Origin: an uncultured Eubacteriales bacterium
GTDB taxonomy: Bacteria > Bacillota_A > Clostridia > Oscillospirales > CAG-272
Assembly (NCBI GenBank): GCA_900555345.1
Contig: USKS01000130.1
Span: 1 to 5,153 of the forward strand
Direction: 5' to 3'
DNA: 5,153 nucleotides
The notes below the pieces were generated by a model. The model made no database searches and was not told the origin of the DNA. It saw only the letters and a list, made by a program, of their open reading frames with translations. Of this stretch, positions 1 to 5,153 are shown piece by piece. Both the position numbers and the translations under genes were made by a program. Within the stretch, counting starts at the first letter, position 1. Every line of letters begins with the position of its first letter.

Positions 1-12
1 GTTCTTTTTCCC

Positions 13-48
13 AAAATAAGAACGCGAGGTGGGATTTATCCCACCTCG
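13..48 (-). terminator. Intrinsic terminator of the operon
   Basis: On the minus strand a perfect 10-bp stem (25-34 with 39-48, CGAGGTGGGA/TCCCACCTCG) with a 4-base loop is followed by CGTTCTTATTTT (24-13), a moderately U-rich tail. It is the only hairpin after udk that has a U-rich tail and lies about 110 bases past the stop, so it is the best candidate for the end of the nucleoside operon transcript. The opposite strand has no T-run after the stem, so it appears one-directional. Confidence 0.75.
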
Positions 49-74
49 GTTGGGGTATGGGGCGAAGCCCCATA
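49..74 (-). repeat. GC-rich hairpin repeat, unit 1
   Basis: After the lead-in GTTGGGG (49-55), a perfect 8-bp stem at 56-63/67-74 (TATGGGGC with GCCCCATA) closes on a GAA triloop. The GCGAAGC core (62-68) is a sequence known to form an exceptionally stable DNA mini-hairpin. Relative to unit 2, two base pairs next to the G run are changed on both sides of the stem, so pairing is kept. Confidence 0.65.
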
Positions 75-100
75 TATAATTCCCGTCCCTCATGTTGGGG

Positions 101-121
101 TGCGGGGCGCGGAGCCCCGCG
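101..121 (-). repeat. GC-rich hairpin repeat, unit 2
   Basis: A perfect 7-bp stem at 102-108/114-120 (GCGGGGC with GCCCCGC on the plus strand) with a 5-base loop (GCGGA plus, UCCGC minus) and a flanking G-U pair. It is preceded at 94-100 by GTTGGGG, the same lead-in as unit 1. Confidence 0.65.
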
Positions 122-135
122 AAGACCGTTTCCCC

Positions 136-155
136 TTGGGGGCGCGAAGCCCCAA
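136..155 (-). repeat. GC-rich hairpin repeat, unit 3 (next to udk stop)
   Basis: On the minus strand TTGGGGC pairs with GCCCC-C-AA (one bulged C) around a UUCGC loop, starting two bases after the udk stop codon. The core GGGGC...GCCCC and its loop are shared with the two units further left. No U-run follows, so it is more likely a repeat or mRNA 3'-end stabiliser than a terminator. Confidence 0.6.
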
Positions 156-157
156 TA

Positions 158-814
158 TTACCGCTGCTTCGCCGCGGGGGTCGGCTCGGCGGCGAGGCAT
201 TCCTCGATATGGCGGCGTATGCGGTGCTCTATCATGTCAAAAGCCACCGCGTTTTTCCCGCCCTCGGGAACAATAATATCCGCCCGCCGTTTTGTGGGCT
301 CCACATATTTTTCATGCATAGGCTTTACAGTCGTCAAATACTGGTTCATAACAGACTCAAGACTGCGCCCGCGCTTTGAAACGTCACGGCGTATGCGCCG
401 CAGGATGCGAACGTCCGCGTCCGTATCCACAAATATCTTAACGTCAAACAGATCGCACACTTCCTCATCGGCAAAAATGAGAATGCCCTCCACTATTATG
501 ACCTTCTTCGGCTCAATATGCTGCACCTCGTTTGAGCGGTTGTGCACCGTGTAGTCGTACACGGGGCAGTCAATGCTCTCGCCGCGCTTCAGCGCTGCCA
601 GATGCTCTTTCATAAGATCCGTGTCAAAGGCAGCAGGCTCGTCATAATTGAGCTTTGTGCGCTCCTCATAGGTAAGATCATCGTGACGCTTGTAATAGCT
701 GTCGTGGCGTATAAGGCACACGCTGTCGCCGAAAGCATCGCAAAGCCTTTGCGCAAGCGTTGTTTTTCCGCTTCCGGTCCCGCCCGCTATACCTATCATC
801 ATAATATTCGCCAT
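158..814 (-). CDS. udk: Uridine kinase (uridine/cytidine kinase)
   Basis: Cytoplasmic P-loop kinase that phosphorylates uridine and cytidine to UMP and CMP with ATP or GTP; 218 residues against about 211-213 in B. subtilis and E. coli. The P-loop is GGTGSGKT (11-18). D38 in RHDSYYK is the likely catalytic base, D58 in NYDEP matches a substrate-binding Asp of human UCK2, and Y86 and H91 in PVYDYTVH match the UCK2 base-recognition residues Y112 and H117, so both uridine and cytidine should be accepted. FVDTDADVR and the Arg-rich RRIRRDVSKRGR lid region follow, then the QYLTTVKP and PTKRRADIIVPEGG segments. Residue 59 is Glu where many relatives have His (DHP to DEP), of unknown effect. The start has GGAGG at 826-830, an 11-base spacing, slightly long. 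It is the last gene of the operon; three hairpins and a terminator follow the stop. Confidence 0.96.
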   Translation of the reverse strand: MANIMMIGIAGGTGSGKTTLAQRLCDAFGDSVCLIRHDSYYKRHDDLTYEERTKLNYDEPAAFDTDLMKEHLAALKRGESIDCPVYDYTVHNRSNEVQHIEPKKVIIVEGILIFADEEVCDLFDVKIFVDTDADVRILRRIRRDVSKRGRSLESVMNQYLTTVKPMHEKYVEPTKRRADIIVPEGGKNAVAFDMIEHRIRRHIEECLAAEPTPAAKQR

Positions 815-854
815 TTTTCGTGTGCCCTCCGAAATCCAGATGTTATCTGCCTTG

Positions 855-2156
855 TCAGTTGATCTTACCGTATATAAGCGGCTCGGGCGCAGGGGCGGTG
901 TCGCCTATGACAACGCTTTGCACAAAGCGCTCGCACGCAGCGTCCAGTGTTTCTTCCCTGTCAGTCAGCATAACAGCCAGCACTTCGCCCTCACTGACAC
1001 GCTCGCCGCGCTTTTTCTTTATAAGTATTCCGGCAGACGGGTCTATCACGTCCTCCTTTGCCGCCCTGCCCGCACCGAGCATCATGGCGGAAAGTCCGAT
1101 GCCCTCGGTGTCGCAGGAAACTATATAGCCGCCGCGTGGCGCGGTGACATCGCGCGTGTACTTTGCGCGGCAGAAATCTTTATCATCGAAAACGGATATA
1201 TCGCCGCCCTGCGCCGATATCCACTCGAGAAACTTTTTATACGCCGTGCCGTCGGCTATGACCTTTTCAGCGGCAGCGCGGCATTCTTCCTCGGTTTTGC
1301 CCGAGCTCATGGACACAAGCCCCGAGGCAAGCGTCAGAACCACCTCGCGGAGATCCTCGTGCTCGCGCGAGCCGCGAAGGATTCCCACTGCCTCTTTTAC
1401 CTCTATCCAGTTGCCCACAGCGCTGCCCAGGGGAACATCCATATTTGTTATGACCGCCGCAGCGTTTCTGCCGCTCTTTTTGCCGATAGTTACCATTTTC
1501 TCGGCAAGCAGGCGGGCATCGTCCGCAGTTTTCATAAACGAGCCGCTGCCGCATTTTACATCAAGGATTATGTTGTGCGAGCCGCCCGCAAGCTTTTTGC
1601 TCATTATACTCGACACTATAAGCGGTATGCAGCCCACAGTCGCGGTCACGTCGCGCAGGGCGTACAGCTTTTTGTCCGCGGGATCAAGGCTTTTGTCCGC
1701 GCCGATAACGCAGACGCCGTGCTCTTTTGCTATGCGGATAAACTCGCTGTGCTCAAGAGAGGTCCTGTACCCCGGTATAGTCTCAAGCTTGTCTATGGTG
1801 CCGCCCGTGTGCCCGAGGCCTCTGCCGCTCATTTTTGCAAGCGTCGCGCCGAGAGACGCCGCTATGGGTGCTACGGCAAGCGTTGTTTTGTCGCCCACGC
1901 CGCCGGTGCTGTGCTTATCCACAGACGACGTTCCGAACTGCGAAAGATCCAGCATATCGCCCGAGGCAGCCATAGCGCGGGTGAGCGCGACGGTTTCCTC
2001 GTCGTTCATACCGCGAAGATATATCGCCATAAGCAGCGCGCTTATCTGATAGTCCGGCAGACTGCCGTCGGCGACTCCGTTGACGAACCATTGTATCTCG
2101 GCATCGTCGAGGGCGCCGCCGTCACGTTTTTTCTCTATTATATCGTACATTCTCAT
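855..2156 (-). CDS. pdp: Pyrimidine-nucleoside phosphorylase
   Basis: Cytoplasmic NP-II family enzyme that phosphorolyses uridine, deoxyuridine and thymidine to the base and (deoxy)ribose 1-phosphate; 433 residues, the family length. I chose the ATG at 2156 rather than the in-frame ATG at 2162: GGAGG (2165-2169) is 8 bases from 2156 but only 2 from 2162, and with this start the residue numbers coincide with those I recall for Bacillus/Geobacillus PyNP. Those residues are K81-H82-S83 and T92, K108, S110 and T120 for phosphate, R168, S183 and K187 for the base, and L243, A246 and E255 for potassium. The family signature SGRGLGHTGGTIDKLE is at 110-125. K108 replaces the Met that E. coli thymidine phosphorylase (DeoA) has here, which favours Pdp, able to accept ribonucleosides, over DeoA. 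It follows the importer genes and precedes udk by 40 bases. Confidence 0.96.
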   Translation of the reverse strand: MRMYDIIEKKRDGGALDDAEIQWFVNGVADGSLPDYQISALLMAIYLRGMNDEETVALTRAMAASGDMLDLSQFGTSSVDKHSTGGVGDKTTLAVAPIAASLGATLAKMSGRGLGHTGGTIDKLETIPGYRTSLEHSEFIRIAKEHGVCVIGADKSLDPADKKLYALRDVTATVGCIPLIVSSIMSKKLAGGSHNIILDVKCGSGSFMKTADDARLLAEKMVTIGKKSGRNAAAVITNMDVPLGSAVGNWIEVKEAVGILRGSREHEDLREVVLTLASGLVSMSSGKTEEECRAAAEKVIADGTAYKKFLEWISAQGGDISVFDDKDFCRAKYTRDVTAPRGGYIVSCDTEGIGLSAMMLGAGRAAKEDVIDPSAGILIKKKRGERVSEGEVLAVMLTDREETLDAACERFVQSVVIGDTAPAPEPLIYGKIN

Positions 2157-2164
2157 AGACATAT

Positions 2165-2169
2165 CCTCC
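2165..2169 (-). promoter_or_regulatory. Ribosome binding site that sets the pdp start
   Basis: Reads GGAGG on the minus strand. It lies 8 bases from the ATG at 2156 but only 2 bases from the upstream in-frame ATG at 2162, so it selects the shorter product. The resulting N-terminus MRMYDII agrees with the Bacillus-type Pdp N-terminus (MRMVDII, from memory). Confidence 0.8.
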
Positions 2170-2173
2170 GCCG

Positions 2174-2197
2174 TGCCGCCGGCAGTGCCGCGCGGCA
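2174..2197 (-). promoter_or_regulatory. Strong GC-rich hairpin in the pdp leader
   Basis: On the minus strand this 24-base stretch can pair as TGCCGC with GCGGCA, then, past one bulged G, CGGC with GCCG around an ACU loop. Alternatively each half folds on itself: 2186-2197 is a perfect 12-base palindrome (TGCCGCGCGGCA), and 2174-2184 is TGCCG/CGGCA around one base. It ends four bases before the pdp GGAGG. No U-run follows, so it is not an intrinsic terminator. A role in mRNA stability, 5'-end protection or translation control is inference. Confidence 0.5.
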
Positions 2198-2200
2198 GCT

Positions 2201-2230
2201 TATATACGGCGCGGCGCCGGCCTTTGGCAA
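2201..2230 (-). promoter_or_regulatory. Possible internal promoter for pdp-udk
   Basis: On the minus strand TTGCCA (2225-2230) resembles a sigma-A -35 box (5 of 6 to TTGACA), and TATATA (2201-2206) lies 18 bases downstream as a weak -10. Using TATAAG (2199-2204) instead gives a better box but 20-base spacing. A start near 2193 would leave a leader of about 35 bases. The GC-rich spacer is unusual. This would let pdp and udk be made apart from the transporter genes, but the evidence is consensus matching only. Confidence 0.25.
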
Positions 2231-2254
2231 ATAGTATGCGCAGGCAGGCGCCGC
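2211..2254. repeat. Inverted repeat of 8 bases between permease 2 and pdp
   Basis: The plus strand reads GCGGCGCC at 2211-2218 and its exact reverse complement GGCGCCGC at 2247-2254, with 28 bases between. Each arm contains the self-palindrome GGCGCC, and the two hexamers start 34 bases apart. The arms flank the candidate -35 box. This could be an RNA stem with a large loop, a pair of protein sites, or chance in a GC-rich gap. No T-run follows on either strand. Confidence 0.3.
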
Positions 2255-2267
2255 TTGATTTTTGTTT

Positions 2268-3242
2268 TTATCTTGCTCCCTTATCGTAGGGGATACCCTC
2301 CGCCTTGGGCGCGCGGGACTTCTTTGAAGTGAACGCAAGCACGATAAGCACCGTTACATAGGGTATAAGGTTATAGAAATACATGGGCAGGTTCAGCTCT
2401 TTCAGAAGGAACACTCCGTCTCCGTTGATATCCAAGAAGGAATATGTGGGACCTATACATTTAAGAAGTCCGAACATGAGAGAGCCGAGAGCGATGCCGA
2501 GAGGTTTCCAGTTGCCGAAGATCATGATCGCCAGCGCAAGAAATCCCATGCCCGCGACTGAGCCGTCGCAGGTGCCGCCGGCAACGGTCGCAATGTAGAT
2601 ATATCCGCCCATGCCGGCGAGAGCACCGGAAATGGTTGTGCCGAGATATCTCATTTTGTAAACGTTTATGCCGACGCTGTCCGCAGCCTGAGGATGCTCG
2701 CCGCAGGCGCGCAGGCGCAGACCGTATTTCGTTTTGTACATGAACAGCGAAAGCAGTATGAACAGCCCCGCCGCGATGAACGTTGAAACATAGGCCTTGT
2801 CGAAGAACACCTTGCCCACGCCCTTGACATCGTTATTGAGAATTACAAAGCCGATATCCTTGGGCATTACAAGCTTATCCTGCATGAAGAATACCTTTAT
2901 AAAGAACAGTGCAAGTGCGGGAGCCAGAAGGTTCAGCGCCGTGCCGCCGATGGTCTGATCCGCCTTGAGGTTTATGGCGGAGAAGGATAGCAGCAGGGAG
3001 AATATCGCTCCTGCCGCAGCAGCCACGAGCATTGCCGTTATAAAGACTATCTGCGGATGGCCCGTGAGAAGGTCGTTTTTCTGAAGAAGATACACGTATA
3101 CGGCACCGATAAACGAGCCGAACACCATAATACCGTCAAGCGCTATATTGATTATACCGCTGCGCTCGGCAAACATACCCGCCAGCGCCACAATGAGAAG
3201 CGGGATAGCGTAAATGAGAGTTTTCTGCAAAAGAAATATCAT
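2268..3242 (-). CDS. Nucleoside ABC transporter permease 2 (NupQ/YufQ-like)
   Basis: Second membrane subunit of the importer, 324 residues, close to the usual length of YufQ-type proteins. Family landmarks are ERSGIINIALDGIM (26-39), NLKADQTIGGTALNLLAPAL (91-110), LRACGEHPQAADSVGINV (177-194), GFLALAIMIFGNWKPLG (233-249) and a C-terminal KSRAPKAEGIPYDKG (308-322), which resembles the conserved tail of the YufQ group. Hydrophobic segments lie at about 6-23, 34-53, 64-90, 100-120, 151-168, 198-220, 230-262 and 288-305. The start ATG overlaps the TGA of permease 1 (ATGA), and an AGGAGG site 7 bases upstream lies inside permease 1, so translation is probably coupled. An oddity is an EF-hand-like stretch (DINGDG, 271-276) in the loop before the last membrane segment. 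A 105-base GC-rich stretch separates the stop from the first possible pdp ATG (111 bases to the chosen one). Confidence 0.93.
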   Translation of the reverse strand: MIFLLQKTLIYAIPLLIVALAGMFAERSGIINIALDGIMVFGSFIGAVYVYLLQKNDLLTGHPQIVFITAMLVAAAAGAIFSLLLSFSAINLKADQTIGGTALNLLAPALALFFIKVFFMQDKLVMPKDIGFVILNNDVKGVGKVFFDKAYVSTFIAAGLFILLSLFMYKTKYGLRLRACGEHPQAADSVGINVYKMRYLGTTISGALAGMGGYIYIATVAGGTCDGSVAGMGFLALAIMIFGNWKPLGIALGSLMFGLLKCIGPTYSFLDINGDGVFLLKELNLPMYFYNLIPYVTVLIVLAFTSKKSRAPKAEGIPYDKGAR

Positions 3243-4447
3243 TTTTCTGCCTCCTCATGCAGCACTGCGCTGTCTTTCTTTTTCTTTTTCTTCATGACCA
3301 GCATATCTCTGAAGAGCTTTGAGAAGCCCGCGAAGTATACGATGACCGCAATGATAAGGTCGGAAACGTATTCGTTGAACGCGGTATATCCGGCAAGGTT
3401 AAAGCCGCCCTTGTCAACGTAGCGCAGGAACAGCGAGCTGAATATTACGCCAATGGGGTTGTTGCTTGCGAGCAGGGCTGCGGGAATGCCGTTGAAGCCC
3501 TCGGAGGGAAGCGAGCTGTACGTGTTCCACAGAAAGTCGTTGCGGCCGTTCAGGTACCACAGCGCCGCGCAGCCTGCGGCAAGTCCGCCCGCGATCGCCA
3601 TTGAAAGAATGACGTTGCGCTTTTCGTTCATGCCCGCGTAGCGAGCGGCGTTTTTGTTGTAGCCGCACGCCTTGAGCTCGTATCCGAATGTAGTCTTGTT
3701 GATCATTATGTACATCACAACGGCAACAAGTATTACTATAAATATGCTTATATCAATATTGGAACCGGGGAAAAGCTTGTCAAGTCCGAGTTTGGCGGTG
3801 GAGACACCGTTTGAAGCCGTGGTCCTTATAAACTTTGTCTTTGTTTCGGCTATGTTTACGTATCTCTCTCCGGTAATACTGAATATCCAGCTGACCGTGT
3901 TTGCGGCTATCCAGTTCGTCATTATGCAGACGATGACCTCGTTAACGTTGAACACCGCCTTGAAAAATCCGGGGATAGCGCCCCAGAGCATACCGCTGAG
4001 AACGCCTGCTATAAGGGCAAGCAGCCACACGAAAAACGCGTTGTGCTCATTGGTGGGTATGGAAAGCGCCACCAGAAGGGATGACATTGCGCCCATAAGG
4101 TACTGACCGGGTGCGCCGATATTGAAAAGTCCCGTTTTGAAGGCTATCGCTACGGAAAGACCCGTCATCATAAGCGGTGCCGTTTCGAGCAGCATATCGC
4201 CCAGGTTGAAGAGGATGCTGCCCGCGTTGCCGCTGGCGAAGGGGCCGCCGAGAATTATCAGAAGTCCCGAAAACGCATCGGACATAGGGATATCCTCGGA
4301 AAAAGCGGCAAGAAGTATAAGTATTATGGCACCGACAAGAATACCGCCTATTATGCAGAGAACAGACGAAACTATGCTCCTCGTTGCCTCGCTGCGCAGA
4401 ATGCGCATGCCAAGCGAGGTGCCCTCACTTTTTGTTTTGTTTTTCAT
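3239..4447 (-). CDS. Nucleoside ABC transporter permease 1 (NupP/YufP-like)
   Basis: One of the two membrane subunits forming the translocation path of the importer (BPD_transp_2 / branched-chain-type permease family), 402 residues. Hydrophobic segments lie at about 26-50, 88-103, 113-130, 137-160, 172-190, 232-250, 278-297, 317-342 and 358-376. Family-type motifs are KTGLFNIGAPGQ (104-115), VNEVIVCIMTNWIA (168-181) and ACGYNKNAARYAGM (260-273). It is longer than B. subtilis YufP (about 348 residues as I recall), with an extended cytoplasmic N-terminus and a polar loop at about 193-230. The C-terminal tail has six consecutive lysines (386-391), consistent with a positive cytoplasmic end, encoded by an A/G-only run at 3273-3293. 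The ATG follows the ATPase stop directly; a GGGGGAGG ribosome site ends 8 bases before it. Its stop overlaps the next start as ATGA. The class is sure; the exact substrate is inferred. Confidence 0.92.
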   Translation of the reverse strand: MKNKTKSEGTSLGMRILRSEATRSIVSSVLCIIGGILVGAIILILLAAFSEDIPMSDAFSGLLIILGGPFASGNAGSILFNLGDMLLETAPLMMTGLSVAIAFKTGLFNIGAPGQYLMGAMSSLLVALSIPTNEHNAFFVWLLALIAGVLSGMLWGAIPGFFKAVFNVNEVIVCIMTNWIAANTVSWIFSITGERYVNIAETKTKFIRTTASNGVSTAKLGLDKLFPGSNIDISIFIVILVAVVMYIMINKTTFGYELKACGYNKNAARYAGMNEKRNVILSMAIAGGLAAGCAALWYLNGRNDFLWNTYSSLPSEGFNGIPAALLASNNPIGVIFSSLFLRYVDKGGFNLAGYTAFNEYVSDLIIAVIVYFAGFSKLFRDMLVMKKKKKKDSAVLHEEAEK

Positions 4448-5153
4448 TTATTCTGCCTCCCCCGTGTTCTGGCGCTTGGCGCCTGCCATATACAGACCCA
4501 GCTCCTGAACGGTGGTCTCTTTGGGATCAAGCTGCGCAACGATCTCGCCGCCGTGCATTACAAGTATCCTGTCGGACATGCTCATAACCTCGTCAAGTTC
4601 AAGGGAAACAAGCAGCACGGCGCTGCCCTCGTCTCTTGATTTTACTATCTGAGAATGGATGTATTCTATAGCGCCCACGTCAAGTCCGCGGGTGGGCTGC
4701 ACAGCTATCAGAAGATCGTGGCTTCTGTCAAGCTCACGTGCAACTATTGCTTTCTGCTGGTTTCCGCCCGACATACTGCGCGCCGGAGTCTGCGCGCCCT
4801 GTCCGCTTCGCACGTCGTACTGCTCTATAAGCCTGTCGGCATATGCGCGGACGGCGCCGAACTTTATAAAACCGCCGCGCTGAAAATCCTTTTCAAAATA
4901 GCGCTCAAGCACCATGTTCTGCTCAAGAGTGTAGTCGAGGATAAGTCCGTGCTTGTGTCTGTCCTCGGGGATATGGCTTATGCCGTGGGTGTTTTTGTGG
5001 CGTATGGACTTATGCGTCACGTCCTCGCCGTTCAGCACCACTCTGCCTCCGGACGCCTTGTCAAGGCCGGTTATTGCCTGAACGAGCTCTGTCTGACCGT
5101 TGCCGTCTATGCCGGCGATACAGACGATCTCGCCGCGCCGGGCAGTAAAGGAA
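4448..5153 (-). CDS. Nucleoside-type ABC importer ATP-binding protein, C-terminal part (NupO/YufO-like), 5' end off window
   Basis: This is the cytoplasmic ATPase subunit of an ABC importer of the nucleoside/simple-sugar class. Only the last 234 residues are present; family members are about 510 residues with two NBDs, so NBD1 lies beyond position 5153. The GTG at 5041 is internal, because the frame stays open to the edge and the upstream residues match the family. Visible in NBD2 (fragment numbering): a Walker A-like [10 protein letters not shown] (13-22), [10 protein letters not shown] (60-69), the signature SMSGGNQQK (126-134), a Walker B position reading [12 protein letters not shown] (147-158), and VSLELDE (182-188) where the H-loop would be. 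NBD2 thus lacks the Walker A GK[ST], the Walker B Asp-Glu pair and the switch His. As far as I recall this is usual for the YufO group, with NBD1 doing the catalysis. The stop codon abuts the start of permease 1. Family assignment is strong; nucleoside specificity is inferred from subgroup and neighbours. Confidence 0.93.
   Translation of the reverse strand, partial: SFTARRGEIVCIAGIDGNGQTELVQAITGLDKASGGRVVLNGEDVTHKSIRHKNTHGISHIPEDRHKHGLILDYTLEQNMVLERYFEKDFQRGGFIKFGAVRAYADRLIEQYDVRSGQGAQTPARSMSGGNQQKAIVARELDRSHDLLIAVQPTRGLDVGAIEYIHSQIVKSRDEGSAVLLVSLELDEVMSMSDRILVMHGGEIVAQLDPKETTVQELGLYMAGAKRQNTGEAE

Noticed and set aside
1..93. Short minus-strand frames starting at ATG 93 (MRDGNYIWGF...) and ATG 73, both open to the left edge
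   Set aside because: They are translations of the hairpin repeat and terminator sequence, downstream of udk, with only weak purine-rich stretches as ribosome sites. The peptide looks like spurious repeat-derived hypothetical calls.
136..155. Hairpin next to the udk stop as an intrinsic terminator
   Set aside because: It is followed on the minus strand by GGGGAAACGG rather than a U-run; the hairpin at 25-48 has the U-rich tail.
57..554. Plus-strand open frame starting in the hairpin repeats and running opposite udk
   Set aside because: The N-terminus is translated from the hairpin repeats and the rest is antisense to udk. No recognisable protein family.
1144..2049. A 301-codon plus-strand open frame inside pdp
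   Set aside because: It lies wholly antisense to a clearly identified gene, has a Ser/Arg/Pro-rich composition typical of shadow frames, and no ribosome site was recognised.
822..2234. A 470-codon open frame on the plus strand, opposite pdp
   Set aside because: It is codon-aligned with pdp, so its lack of stops only means that pdp uses no TTA, CTA or TCA codons. The translation has no family features and begins inside the pdp-udk gap without a convincing ribosome site. It is a codon-bias shadow.
3273..3293. Pyrimidine-only run (A/G on the coding strand) encoding the lysine tail of permease 1, considered as a slippage or phase-variation tract
   Set aside because: The longest single-base run is five, interrupted by other bases, and it lies at the very end of the gene. 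A lysine-rich cytoplasmic tail explains it.
4448..5041. GTG at 5041 as the start of a 197-residue stand-alone ATPase
   Set aside because: The frame continues upstream to the window edge with residues matching the NBD2 Walker A-like region ([10 protein letters not shown]), so the GTG is an internal valine.

Overview
The window carries one block of five genes, all on the minus strand and transcribed from position 5153 towards position 1. It is a nucleoside uptake and pyrimidine-salvage operon. In order of transcription it holds the C-terminal part of a double-NBD ABC ATPase (cut by the right edge), two ABC permeases of the nucleoside/simple-sugar type (BmpA-NupABC / YufNOPQ class), pyrimidine-nucleoside phosphorylase (pdp) and uridine kinase (udk). 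A terminator hairpin lies at the extreme left. Several features point to a Gram-positive anaerobe of the Bacillota, most likely class Clostridia: strong GGAGG ribosome sites, roughly half GC content with frequent ATA isoleucine codons, and proteins closest by motif to the Bacillus-type YufO/P/Q and Pdp. Placement in the Oscillospirales/Ruminococcus area is a guess based on style only.

Layout, right to left. Positions 5153-4448 hold the ATPase fragment. Its stop codon directly abuts the start of permease 1 (4447-3239, TAAATG junction). Permease 1 overlaps permease 2 (3242-2268) by an ATGA junction. These three are tightly coupled and form the membrane and energy part of the importer; the substrate-binding lipoprotein and the first NBD should lie beyond the right edge. 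A GC-rich gap of about 110 bases (2157-2267) follows, with a strong hairpin just 5' of the pdp ribosome site and a possible internal promoter. Then come pdp (2156-855) and, after 40 bases, udk (814-158). Positions 1-157 hold no gene: they contain three GC-rich hairpins of one repeat family and then an intrinsic terminator.

How the genes work together (inference from family functions): the ABC importer brings nucleosides in. Pdp splits pyrimidine nucleosides with phosphate into base plus (deoxy)ribose 1-phosphate, while Udk instead phosphorylates uridine/cytidine to UMP/CMP. The operon therefore encodes uptake plus both competing fates of the imported nucleoside.

No mobile element, CRISPR array, defence system, tRNA or rRNA was seen. 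The coding content is ordinary. The most interesting parts are non-coding: the tandem hairpin family with compensatory base-pair changes after udk, and the structured leader of pdp.
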